Source: Ruminococcaceae bacterium R-25
Lineage (GTDB): Bacteria; Bacillota; Clostridia; Saccharofermentanales; Saccharofermentanaceae
DNA: 64,000 bases
Reading direction: 5' to 3'
Assembly: GCA_003149065.1 (NCBI GenBank)
Contig: QGFZ01000001.1
Span: 248,001 to 312,000 of the forward strand
Positions 33,461-41,712 of this stretch are shown here, one piece after another. A program made the position numbers and the translations under genes. Position 1 is the first letter of the stretch. Every line of letters begins with the position of its first letter. Below the pieces are notes generated by a model. The model did not search any database. It was given only the letters and a program-made list of their open reading frames with translations, and had not been told where the DNA came from.

Positions 33461-34135
33461 ATGACGATCAGGAAGAGACTGACACCTGCATTATCCACGT
33501 TGCTGTTCTTACTTGTAGCAGTAGCGTGCCAGGTCGTTGCAATTAAGATCTTCCCTTATGTTGTTGGTTCACCGCTTGTAGAAGATAACGCATATATCCT
33601 TACCAGGATGATGGAAGGATATCTTCTCCTTCTTACGGTTATTTTCGCGGTATTTACTAAATTCAAGATCCATTTCGAGTGCTTGAATCCAGGAAAAGAG
33701 AGAGTAAAGAAAGACCTCATAGTCAGCGGCATTATCAGCGTAGGACTCATTGCAGGTCTTATCGTAGTCCGTCTGTGTCAGAATATATTCGTTCCGGGTT
33801 ATGCTGAAAAACCCTGGTTCGGACTTTATCTCGGCACATATATGCGCTGGTTCTATCCTATCAGTGCAGTACTGCAGGAGATCTTTGTTAAGGGTGTAGT
33901 CGAGGATAACATCACTGCTTCATGCAAGAAATACAATAAGCACTTCACGGTCTGGATGACCGCTCTTTTCTTCTTCGTTATCCACATGGGTTATGAGCTC
34001 CCGATGATGTTCGGCGCAGCGATCCTCTGTGCTCTGACGGGATATCTTTATGAGAAAAACAAGTCTGTCTGGGGCAGCATCCTGATCCATTTTGTAATCG
34101 GCTTCGTACCCAAGATAGTCGGTGTATCCCGCTGA
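33461..34135 (+). CDS. CPBP-like intramembrane protease family membrane protein with altered first motif
   Basis: 224 residues with about six membrane helices. The layout follows CPBP (CAAX/bacteriocin-processing) proteins: a first conserved motif, QEIFVKG at about residue 138; a second, FFVIH, about 27 residues later; and LIHFVIGF near the end. The usual first motif is EExxxR; here the first Glu is Gln and the Arg is Lys, so activity is uncertain. AGGGAG precedes two adjacent ATGs (33458 and 33461); I use the second for spacing. A TTG at 33422 lies inside the tRNA terminator and is rejected. Confidence 0.7.
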   Translation: MTIRKRLTPALSTLLFLLVAVACQVVAIKIFPYVVGSPLVEDNAYILTRMMEGYLLLLTVIFAVFTKFKIHFECLNPGKERVKKDLIVSGIISVGLIAGLIVVRLCQNIFVPGYAEKPWFGLYLGTYMRWFYPISAVLQEIFVKGVVEDNITASCKKYNKHFTVWMTALFFFVIHMGYELPMMFGAAILCALTGYLYEKNKSVWGSILIHFVIGFVPKIVGVSR

Positions 34136-34168
34136 TACCAAAGCTTTGCTTAACAATGTTACAAACCT

Positions 34169-34189
34169 TGTAATATAAGGCATATTACA
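34169..34189. other. Palindrome downstream of the CPBP-like gene
   Basis: TGTAATAT (34169-34176) pairs with ATATTACA (34182-34189) around a 5-nt loop, just before a TTGACA (34195-34200). It may be an operator or the end of the upstream transcript; no T-tract of note follows. Confidence 0.4.
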
Positions 34190-34233
34190 GTTTCTTGACA
34201 TTACGTTTTCGCGCGGCTTTTATTATAAATGCT

Positions 34234-34244
34234 TATGCTATACT
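34234..34244 (+). promoter_or_regulatory. Extended -10 promoter of the NAGPA-domain gene
   Basis: TATGC directly followed by TATACT (34239-34244), a perfect TRTGN extended -10. The TTGACA at 34195 is too far away to pair with it. Confidence 0.6.
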
Positions 34245-34296
34245 CCAAAATATCTGATCAAAAAGAAATGCGATTTTGCATGTCATTGAGGTATTT

Positions 34297-35829
34297 ATGG
34301 AGACTGACAATCTTACTAAATTTCGCAAGATAGTAGCCGGTCTGGAGCCAGAGAAAAGAGAGGCTCTTATGGCTCGTATGAAGGGCATGTCCAAAGAAGA
34401 GGCCATGGTTATGGTTGACCGTATGGTCGAACTTTCCGAGCAGCGCAAGATCGAGATCACAGCAAGACCCAAGGTCCTTGCCGGAAGCGGACGTGAAGTT
34501 GAAGCTTCAAGAATTGATTATGAGGTCAGAAGACCCTCAACATATACTGAGATACCTGAAGACAGAAATATCGAGATCGTAAAAAATCCCGGCAGGAGAG
34601 TTGCTGCTCCTTCGAATTTCAAGCCCGCTCAGCATCCTGTAAAAAGAGTTGAGCCTGCTGTCGCAAGAGCAGGAAGAGACCAGGTCGCAAGACAGATCGA
34701 ATACAGACAGCGTTTTGCCCTGTTAGAGCAGGAGAAAAAAGCCAGAAAGAATGCCCTCGTAAAGAAGGTCCTCAGGATCTCCGGAAAGTATCTCGGAAGA
34801 GCTATGGCTACAGTTTTGCTCACTCTTGTTCTCGTATTTGCAGGATTTTATGTATTTCTCGGAATCATCATGAAGGGACCTTCACCGCATCTCAGGAACC
34901 AGTTCGTTCCTTCTGTTATGGAATCTTCAGCAGGCGGCGTTCTCGCCAGAATGATCCTCACAGACGAAGAGATCGATTCTATTATGAACAGCAATAAGAC
35001 ACAGGTTTTTGACGAGATTACGGACACTACCCTCGTTAACGCCATGGCAGCTGAGCAGAAAAAGAAGGCTGAAGCTAATGCTGCTGCAGTAAACGAGCTC
35101 GATCCTGACGGCGACGGCATTGAAGTTCACGATGTATCTGGCCCGATGTATCACGGCAAGATGCTCGTTATCTATGATCCTTCCAGAATCATGGTAGCTA
35201 CGATCGACAACTATAACCACAACGGCGCAGGCTTAACGCTCAAGCAGCTTATCGATAAGTACGGTGGTGTCGGCGGAATCAACGGCGGACAGTATGAAGA
35301 TAAGAACGGCATGGGCATTGGCGGATGGCCTGAAGGTATCGTTATCTCCGAAGGTAAGCTCCGTATGGGCAGCAAGAACGGCACATATGATGTTTACGGA
35401 CTTACAAATGAGAATGTCCTCGTCGTAGGCAGAATGACAGCCCAGAAGGCTCTTGATATCGGCGTAAGAGACGCAGTCTCATTCGGACCTGCTCTTATCG
35501 TTAACGGTGTTGCAGCTAAGTATTCCGGTGCAGGCGGCGGTCTTAATCCCAGAACTGCAATCGGCCAGAGAGAAGACGGCGCGATCCTCCTCCTTGTTAT
35601 CGAAGGAAGAAAGACATCTTCAATGGGCGCTACAATGGCTGACCTTATCAAGGTCATGCAGGACTACGGCGCAGTTAATGCAGCAAACCTTGACGGCGGT
35701 ATGTCTTCTGCAATGTGGCTTTACGATGATGAACTCGTATCAAGTTCTTCCGTAAGAGTCTCACGCCAGATGCCTACTGCATTCATTATCCTGCCTCAGA
35801 AGAACGATGCTTCTAATGCAGGCCAGTAA
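34297..35829 (+). CDS. Membrane-anchored phosphodiester glycosidase (NAGPA) domain protein
   Basis: 510 residues. Residues 1-165 are a charged, probably cytoplasmic region; one membrane helix at about 168-192; then an extracytoplasmic NAGPA domain (about 275-505). Family motifs are GGINGGQYED, MGIGGWPEGIVISEGK, SFGPALIVNG, NPRTAIGQREDG, and NLDGGMSSAMW. NAGPA domains uncover N-acetylglucosamine phosphodiesters in animals; in bacteria the role is linked to wall polysaccharides and is poorly known. GAGG precedes the ATG at 34297. The next membrane protein follows after 12 nt. The long cytoplasmic head is unusual. Confidence 0.85.
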   Translation: METDNLTKFRKIVAGLEPEKREALMARMKGMSKEEAMVMVDRMVELSEQRKIEITARPKVLAGSGREVEASRIDYEVRRPSTYTEIPEDRNIEIVKNPGRRVAAPSNFKPAQHPVKRVEPAVARAGRDQVARQIEYRQRFALLEQEKKARKNALVKKVLRISGKYLGRAMATVLLTLVLVFAGFYVFLGIIMKGPSPHLRNQFVPSVMESSAGGVLARMILTDEEIDSIMNSNKTQVFDEITDTTLVNAMAAEQKKKAEANAAAVNELDPDGDGIEVHDVSGPMYHGKMLVIYDPSRIMVATIDNYNHNGAGLTLKQLIDKYGGVGGINGGQYEDKNGMGIGGWPEGIVISEGKLRMGSKNGTYDVYGLTNENVLVVGRMTAQKALDIGVRDAVSFGPALIVNGVAAKYSGAGGGLNPRTAIGQREDGAILLLVIEGRKTSSMGATMADLIKVMQDYGAVNAANLDGGMSSAMWLYDDELVSSSSVRVSRQMPTAFIILPQKNDASNAGQ

Positions 35830-35841
35830 CCGGAGGGGTAG

Positions 35842-36990
35842 ATGAAGTCCTCTAAAGGCGCTGAGAATACGAATGATACCGAACAGAAAAATGGGAAGGG
35901 GAAATTAAACTACTTCCTCATTTTTCTTGTATGCTGGCTTGTAGTTGTTACCGGATTCATCGCATGGTTCCTTTTAAGGTTCAATGATTTCGCAGCTAAA
36001 TATGAAGAGCAGTATCAGGCAACACTGCCTATCCATACAGCAGAAAAGGTAACAGAACATTTCAACGCACACGATGTTGAATATATCTGGAACAACATGT
36101 CTTCAAGGCCCCAGGTTACTGCATTTGAAGATGAGACCGTAGTCAAGAATTACATCACAAAGCTTATTTCCGACAAGTCCTTTATCTGCGCAGAAGCCGA
36201 AGGCTCAACTGACAGCGATCCCGAGTTTTACGTAAAGACATCCGACGGCCTTGTAGTAGCCAAGATCGAACTTGATGAAGATACAACCAAAAAGCTCCCT
36301 TACGGAAACAAAGCCTGGAAAGAGGGAAGACTTGAGTTCTACACTGCAGCTGTTTTCGAAGCTAATATCTCGGCACCTGCAACATATAAGGTTTTCGTAA
36401 ACGGCAAGGAATTGAATGCATCACATCTTTCAGGAGACATCGCTGAATCTGAATTAAACCAGTATGTAACGCCTTATGCGGAGATCCCGGGCACAGCTAA
36501 TTATCAGATCACAGGCCTTTACGAAAAGCCTGTCGTAACAGCCAAGGATTATCTCGGAAACGACTGTGAGTGTGTATATGATGAGAACAAGGATACATAT
36601 ACCGTAAACTTCATCAAGGATTTTGACGGTAAAGATGAGCTCTCCGAATATGCTCTGAAGTTTACTTCGACTTTTGCAAACTACGTATCACAGGATGCAG
36701 GCGCTTATGCTCTTGATAAGTATTTCCCGAGCGGAAGCAAGCAGTTAAGCTACATCAAGCGCAACTCTTCAAGACAACTCTATACCAAGCACGGCAAGGT
36801 TGAGATCAAGAACGGCGAGATCAAGGATATTACGGTCTTTTCAGACGATGTAGTCTATATGGAAGTCTATGTCGAACAGCACATGCAGATGTATTTCGGT
36901 TCCAAAGAGCCTGAGGTGCTTAAGACAGATGCCCGCGTATATTTCGTCAAGATAAAAGGCAAATGGTACGTCGGCGGAATCCAGTACTGA
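35842..36990 (+). CDS. Single-pass membrane protein of unknown function
   Basis: 382 residues. A charged N-terminus (about 25 residues), one helix (YFLIFLVCWLVVVTGFIAWF, about 24-46), then about 335 extracytoplasmic residues that are strand-rich and without cysteine pairs of a known pattern. No domain is recognised; the C-terminal part (EVLKTDARVYFVKIKGKWYV) looks like an NTF2-like or cystatin-like sheet, which is a weak impression. GGAGGGG precedes the ATG, 12 nt after the NAGPA gene, suggesting a shared envelope role. Confidence 0.7.
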   Translation: MKSSKGAENTNDTEQKNGKGKLNYFLIFLVCWLVVVTGFIAWFLLRFNDFAAKYEEQYQATLPIHTAEKVTEHFNAHDVEYIWNNMSSRPQVTAFEDETVVKNYITKLISDKSFICAEAEGSTDSDPEFYVKTSDGLVVAKIELDEDTTKKLPYGNKAWKEGRLEFYTAAVFEANISAPATYKVFVNGKELNASHLSGDIAESELNQYVTPYAEIPGTANYQITGLYEKPVVTAKDYLGNDCECVYDENKDTYTVNFIKDFDGKDELSEYALKFTSTFANYVSQDAGAYALDKYFPSGSKQLSYIKRNSSRQLYTKHGKVEIKNGEIKDITVFSDDVVYMEVYVEQHMQMYFGSKEPEVLKTDARVYFVKIKGKWYVGGIQY

Positions 36991-37006
36991 TTTAAAGCTT
37001 TAGAAG

Positions 37007-37029
37007 AGGTGCCATACGGCACCTTTCTT
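37007..37029 (+). terminator. Terminator after the 35842 gene
   Basis: AGGTGCC (37007-37013) pairs with GGCACCT (37018-37024), 4-nt loop, then TTCTT. Confidence 0.75.
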
Positions 37030-37176
37030 ATTGCCCAAATGAGGGGTGTTTTAGCAATATTTCAGCAATGGTGCGTTAGGGCTTATCCGGAGAAAAAGCA
37101 CTGCTGTTTGCCGTAGTTTTACCACAGAAATACTTCGTTTTTGTAACGCTCCTGAAACTTTGTCCTTTCTTTTAAA

Positions 37177-37185
37177 TGATACAAT
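37177..37185 (+). promoter_or_regulatory. Extended -10 promoter of the GH2-like gene
   Basis: TGATACAAT: TG (37177-37178) one base before TACAAT (37180-37185). No good -35. The rest of the 36991-37230 gap holds only this and the terminator. Confidence 0.5.
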
Positions 37186-37230
37186 CACAGTAGCGTATTA
37201 TCGGACAATTATCGAAGGGGGTACTTTGTC

Positions 37231-40200
37231 TTGGAATTTACATATTCGAATGACGGCTTTTTGCCTTATTCATCTTTTGACTATATCTTCAGCGAACGAC
37301 AGATGCCGGAGTTCGGCAAAGTAGCTTCACCTTTTATGAAGCCGCTTAAGACCTGGAAGTTCTATTTGGCGAACGGACAGTCTGAGATTCCTTTCGGAGT
37401 TATGAATTCGTCTTTTGATGATTCAGACTGGCCTTTGGTAAACTGTCCTTCCACATGGCAGACAGAAGGTTTCGGACTTCCTCAGAACCTTATCTACGAT
37501 TATCCTGAAAGACTTGCTCAGGATGTTGCAAGAAAAGAAGAGACAATAAGCGACAAGTATGTGCTTAAGTCTGTCGGAAATGATGACGATGAAGTCGGTA
37601 TCTACAGAACCACAGTCGTATTTAATCCTTCCGATATCGACAGAGCTCTTTACCTTGAGACATCAGGTATCTGCGGAAGCTTCAAGGTCTTTATAAATGA
37701 CAAGCTGTTATGCAATTCCCACGCAGTCTTCACGAGAAAGAGACTTCTTATCTCCGGCCTTGTAAGGGCAGGCGTCAACCAGATAACGATAATCGTTAAC
37801 CGTTATGACAGGGACGATGACGGCCATATTATCCTCGACATGATGAACTTCGGTTTTTCAGGTATCTTCAGACCGATAATGATCGTTGAAGATTCTTTGC
37901 TCGAATTATCGAACCTGCATCTTCAGTTGGAATACGTTCCTTCGGCTTATATCTCAGAAGTAGCGAAGATGGGGCAGATAGCTACACGTTCATCTGTATC
38001 CCGTGTCCCTCACGGCGACTTCATGATCAAGGTCGACTTTGCGATGAGAAATCATACAAATTATATGATCCCTTATTCTGTCCGTATTTCGCTCCTTGAG
38101 GCGAGGGCAGAGTACGATCCTTATAAACTACCGTTCGTTAACATTAAGGGCCAGAGTGAGCCTGTAGTGGGCGTTGTCGATGCATTGAAGGAAACGCGTG
38201 CGAGCACGGACTTCGTAGCTATTGACGTTGCACAGTGGTCTGACTGCACACCTGTACAGTACGACATCGTTTTCGAAGTAATGGACTCCGAAGGAAAAGT
38301 CATCTGCGCGAAGAAAAAGAGATTCGGTTTCAGAACAACAGAGATCGTTCAGGACAAGCTCAATATCAACGACAGAAGAGTAAACCTGATGCTCGTTAAA
38401 TACTATGAATTCGATCCGCAGAACGGTATTGCCGTATCTTTGGACCGTATGCGCCAGGACATCATCCTCATGAAGCGTGCGGGAATCAACGGCGTTATCG
38501 CTGACGGTATGCCTTTATCGGACGAGTTCTTAAACCTCTGCGACCAGTACGGTATGTATGTCATCGCGACATCTGCTGATTTCTATATGAGAGATTATGT
38601 CGAATCTGCGATGAATCACCCTTCAGTCGTAATGTGGGGCTTCCAGAAATATCACTTCAACTATGAGCTTGCTCACAGAGTAAAACATGAGTGCTTAAGG
38701 ATCGATAACACAAGGCCGTGGTATTGTGAGGCTGTTATCGCATCTGCTGCAAACAAGAAGGCAAAGCCTGTTGACAGGATCTCTGATATCAAGCCTCTTC
38801 CGAGCGAAGCAGGTGCTGTTTTCGGACCTTGGGAAGACCTTTGTCTTGATAGAAAAAAGATCTTTGACCTTAACAGGACTGGAAGAAATCTTTTCGAGAC
38901 GATCCCCGGAAGAACCAGATTTACTGATGATGACACACCTTATAAGTGGATCCATCACGCAGACCTGGTCGGCGGAAAGCAGAAAGAAAATTCCTGTATC
39001 GGACAGGGAATCGTTGACGCTGAGCGTAACCCGCATCCTATCTATCTTGATATCAAGAAGCAGTGCCAGTCGATAGCGATCTTTGCTACAGCCGGCGATC
39101 CTGCAACTCTTACGATGCGCAACTCCAACCAGTTCGGATATACAGATGAGCTCGATCTTGAGTGGAAGATATTGCTCGGCGGAAGAGCGATCATGTCCGG
39201 CAGGGGAATGATCCCTGAGATAGAACCCTTTGGTTCCAGGACATTGAAGTTCCCGTTTGCAACGGAAGTATTTACTACACCCGGCTGGGCACAGGGCAAG
39301 GCAGAGTTTATCGAGATGTATATGAACGCACTTTCGAAGGAAGTCGTTTTCGACATCACGTTAAAGCTCCACAAAGACACCTATTACGCAAAGGCTGGAT
39401 ATGAAGTGGCATTCTATCAGGATGTCCTTACTGACAATATCGCAAGCCCTGTAGCAGAGCCTGCTGATCTTGCCATGGGTCTTAGAAGCGGCGAAAAGGC
39501 ACCTTCTAATGAATCTGCAATGCAGCTCGGTTCAGGAAAGAAGGATCCTGATAGTGCGCTTCTCGATACCGGCGTTGACTTAGACCAGGCGCTTCTTACT
39601 GAAGAAGACAGCGGCAGGGTAGAGCGAATGACTGATAACAAGGAGCTCACAGGCTTTACAGAGAGATTTGACAGCTCAGATGCTCCTATGGATGAAAAGC
39701 TTGTTGACGTTATCACCCATAATGCTGTTTATACTGTTCCTCACGGACTTTATGTCGGTAAGGGCGATCTGAAGATCGGTTTCGGCAGAAATCCCGGAAG
39801 CTTAGAGAGCCTTGAGATCGCTGGATATAACTTCCTTAAGGGACCTCTCGCACCAAGCTTTTACCGTTGTCCTTCCAATATCGACAGAACGGACAGGAGC
39901 TTCGTTCTTGCAAGGACCGTTTTCTCAAAAGAGAGCGATTACGAGCATATCCAGGAATCCATTAAGTTTGTAGGTTCGGAATATGGCTCAAGGGACGGCG
40001 AATTTACCATGATCTCACGCTATAAGTCCTTTGCGATGCATGGCGAGGTTATCGTTTTCTATGAAGTGCCCAGAGCTGATACATTGAGAGTCACACTGGA
40101 CTTCAAGCCCAAGTACGATATGGTCAGATACGGAATAAGATTCCCGATCGTAAAAGACGACTGCGTATGCTCATGGTACGGCAGAGGCCCTGGTGAATCT

Positions 40201-40605
40201 TATGTTGACCGTAAGAATGCAGCAAGGTTAGGCGTTTATTCTGCAGGTGCAGGAAAGATCTATCACCCGTATGCAAGACCTGCCGAGAACTCATCTCACA
40301 CGGATACACAGGTCGTTAAGATCACGAACGGCGACGGCGACTCGATCGAGATCAGAAGGATCGGTTATAACCCGAAGTTTGACTTTACGGTCCTTCCTTA
40401 TACACCTGAGCAGATGAACGAGTTCTTACACGAAGAGCAGTTAATGAATAACGATTTTTGCGAATTCTTCTGCGACTTCGCTGCTAAAGAGATCGAGCGT
40501 ACAAAAGACAATATCACATCACAGCCCGTCAAGAAGGATGTTAAGTACAGAGAGACATTTGAGATCCGCCTTGTACCCGGGCAGCGCGTTATAGGAGAAG
40601 CATGA
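37231..40605 (+). CDS. Glycoside hydrolase family 2 (LacZ-type) protein without recognisable catalytic motifs
   Basis: 1124 residues, no signal peptide. The N-terminal sugar-binding domain (WPLVNCPSTWQTEGFG, VGIYRTTV), immunoglobulin-like domains and C-terminal beta-galactosidase small-chain-like domain (WYGRGPGESYVDRKNAARLG at 982-1001, YARPAENSSHTD) follow LacZ. The central barrel does not: the acid/base block NHPSVIIWSLGNE reads NHPSVVMWGFQKY (about 461-473), and nothing resembles the nucleophile block CEYAHAMGN before GQGIVDAERNPHP at about 590. The barrel also seems about 30 residues short. An inserted acidic linker lies at about 745-830. TTG start with AGGGGG 9 nt upstream; followed by a sugar acetyltransferase after 1 nt. 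Probably not a normal beta-galactosidase; binding or another chemistry is inference. Confidence 0.75.
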   Translation: MEFTYSNDGFLPYSSFDYIFSERQMPEFGKVASPFMKPLKTWKFYLANGQSEIPFGVMNSSFDDSDWPLVNCPSTWQTEGFGLPQNLIYDYPERLAQDVARKEETISDKYVLKSVGNDDDEVGIYRTTVVFNPSDIDRALYLETSGICGSFKVFINDKLLCNSHAVFTRKRLLISGLVRAGVNQITIIVNRYDRDDDGHIILDMMNFGFSGIFRPIMIVEDSLLELSNLHLQLEYVPSAYISEVAKMGQIATRSSVSRVPHGDFMIKVDFAMRNHTNYMIPYSVRISLLEARAEYDPYKLPFVNIKGQSEPVVGVVDALKETRASTDFVAIDVAQWSDCTPVQYDIVFEVMDSEGKVICAKKKRFGFRTTEIVQDKLNINDRRVNLMLVKYYEFDPQNGIAVSLDRMRQDIILMKRAGINGVIADGMPLSDEFLNLCDQYGMYVIATSADFYMRDYVESAMNHPSVVMWGFQKYHFNYELAHRVKHECLRIDNTRPWYCEAVIASAANKKAKPVDRISDIKPLPSEAGAVFGPWEDLCLDRKKIFDLNRTGRNLFETIPGRTRFTDDDTPYKWIHHADLVGGKQKENSCIGQGIVDAERNPHPIYLDIKKQCQSIAIFATAGDPATLTMRNSNQFGYTDELDLEWKILLGGRAIMSGRGMIPEIEPFGSRTLKFPFATEVFTTPGWAQGKAEFIEMYMNALSKEVVFDITLKLHKDTYYAKAGYEVAFYQDVLTDNIASPVAEPADLAMGLRSGEKAPSNESAMQLGSGKKDPDSALLDTGVDLDQALLTEEDSGRVERMTDNKELTGFTERFDSSDAPMDEKLVDVITHNAVYTVPHGLYVGKGDLKIGFGRNPGSLESLEIAGYNFLKGPLAPSFYRCPSNIDRTDRSFVLARTVFSKESDYEHIQESIKFVGSEYGSRDGEFTMISRYKSFAMHGEVIVFYEVPRADTLRVTLDFKPKYDMVRYGIRFPIVKDDCVCSWYGRGPGESYVDRKNAARLGVYSAGAGKIYHPYARPAENSSHTDTQVVKITNGDGDSIEIRRIGYNPKFDFTVLPYTPEQMNEFLHEEQLMNNDFCEFFCDFAAKEIERTKDNITSQPVKKDVKYRETFEIRLVPGQRVIGEA

Positions 40606-40606
40606 T

Positions 40607-41221
40607 ATGGATAACAAAGAAAGAATGATAGCAAACCTGCCTTATAAGTCCTGGATGGACGGCTTAAACGAAGAACGCATGGAGTGTAAAAAGAAGCTCT
40701 ACGAGTACAACAATATGCGTCCTGATATGCAGGCAGAAAGAGAAAAGCTCCTCCGCGAGATCTTAGGAAAGACCAAGGAAGGGTATCTTTGCATCGAATC
40801 ACCGTTCCACTGCGATTACGGATATAACATTGAAGTCGGCGCAGACTTTTTCGCCAACTACAACTTTATAGTGCTCGATGTGGGCAAGGTTAAGATCGGC
40901 GACCACTTCATGTGCGGCCCTAATGTACAGATCTGCACAGCAGGACATCCTATCCATCCGGAGTCCCGTAACTCAGGCTATGAGTACGGAATCGATATAA
41001 CTATCGGCGAGAATGTTTGGATCGGAGGCAATGTTCTCGTCTGCCCGGGCGTTACTATCGGCAATAATGTCGTGATCGGCGGCGGAAGCGTAGTAACCAA
41101 GGACATTCCCGACAATGTGGTCGCTGTAGGCAATCCCTGCCGTCCTGTAAGGGAGATCACGGAAGCTGACAGAGACTTCTATTTCAAGGACAGAAGATTC
41201 GACGTCGACGACTATAAGTGA
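40607..41221 (+). CDS. Maltose/galactoside O-acetyltransferase family protein
   Basis: 204 residues of left-handed beta-helix type. Typical N-terminus (MIANLPYKSWMDGLNEERM) of the maa/lacA group, hexapeptide repeats through IGDHFMCGPNVQICTAGH and VTIGNNVVIGGGSVVTKDIP, and the catalytic histidine in TAGHPIHPE. Acetylates a sugar from acetyl-CoA in the cytoplasm. It begins 1 nt after the GH2-like gene, the same pairing as lacZ and lacA in the classical operon, although order alone does not show a galactoside substrate. Confidence 0.92.
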   Translation: MDNKERMIANLPYKSWMDGLNEERMECKKKLYEYNNMRPDMQAEREKLLREILGKTKEGYLCIESPFHCDYGYNIEVGADFFANYNFIVLDVGKVKIGDHFMCGPNVQICTAGHPIHPESRNSGYEYGIDITIGENVWIGGNVLVCPGVTIGNNVVIGGGSVVTKDIPDNVVAVGNPCRPVREITEADRDFYFKDRRFDVDDYK

Positions 41222-41245
41222 TTTAGTTTGAATTTTGCATTTGCG

Positions 41246-41290
41246 ATACGGCAATCGGTAAGGGTATAGCCTTATTGGTTGCCGTATTTT
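41246..41290 (+). terminator. Terminator of the GH2-like/acetyltransferase operon
   Basis: ATACGGCAA (41246-41254) pairs with TTGCCGTAT (41279-41287), and the stem continues inward through GGTAAGG and CCTTATT with G-T pairs, then four T's. Confidence 0.85.
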
Positions 41291-41367
41291 ATGCCGTTTT
41301 TGCCCAAAATGCAGGCGTTGGATGCGGCTAATGCCGTATTAGCTGCCGTATCGGTATATGTTTTGGG

Positions 41368-41550
41368 GGACGGTAAAATGGGCGGTAATAGCCGTTCGTT
41401 TTACCGGCATTTTTGCGGTTTTAACGTGTTTGGGCGGTAATTTGGACGGCTATTGCCGTTCGTTTTACCGGCATTTTTGCTGCTTTAGGCTGTTTGGACG
41501 GTATTTTGGGCGGCAGTAGCCGTTCATTTAACCGCCCATTTGCTGTTTGG
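41368..41550. repeat. 64-bp tandem repeat in the 41222-41712 gap
   Basis: GCCGTT marks the unit at 41391, 41455 and 41519, exactly 64 bp apart. Each unit carries GCCGTTCGTTTTACCGGCAT or a variant followed by GGACGGTA/GGGCGGTA. About two full and two partial units are present. CGGTAAAA (41371-41378) can pair with TTTTACCG (41399-41406), and ACGGC-TATT-GCCGT lies at about 41446. No gene is supported in this stretch. Confidence 0.75.
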
Positions 41551-41554
41551 GTTT

Positions 41555-41600
41555 TAATAATCGGGCAAAAGTCAGGCACTGCCTTAATTTTTGCCTGATT
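41555..41600 (-). repeat. Interspersed hairpin repeat, copy C
   Basis: Minus-strand 41583-41555 matches copy B (13868-13896) in 26 of 29 positions and copy A at 13788-13813. ATCGGGCAAAA (41560-41570) pairs with TTTTGCCTGAT (41589-41599) with one G-T pair, so the copy lies in a hairpin, as copy A does. Confidence 0.65.
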
Positions 41601-41674
41601 TACGGGCTTCTTTACTCCTGACATATCCATATCGCCAACTAATAAAATTTACCTTATTGCTTTAGTCGATTAAA

Positions 41675-41683
41675 TGGTACACT
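41675..41683 (+). promoter_or_regulatory. Possible extended -10 of the MFS gene
   Basis: TGGTACACT: TG one base before TACACT (41678-41683), 30 nt before the ATG. No convincing -35. Confidence 0.4.
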
Positions 41684-41712
41684 TAATTCATAACGCTTAG
41701 GGAGGGTGAGCT

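Noticed and set aside
33110-33498. Minus-strand frames of 65 and 111 codons covering the tRNA genes
   Set aside because: They overlap three clear tRNAs and a terminator. Translations of tRNA clusters are a known source of false proteins.
34195-34230. TTGACA with TATAAA as the promoter of the NAGPA-domain gene
   Set aside because: The spacer would be 23-24 nt, too long; the extended -10 at 34234-34244 is better.
41368-41550. CRISPR array
   Set aside because: Units are head-to-tail copies without variable spacers, and no cas gene is present.
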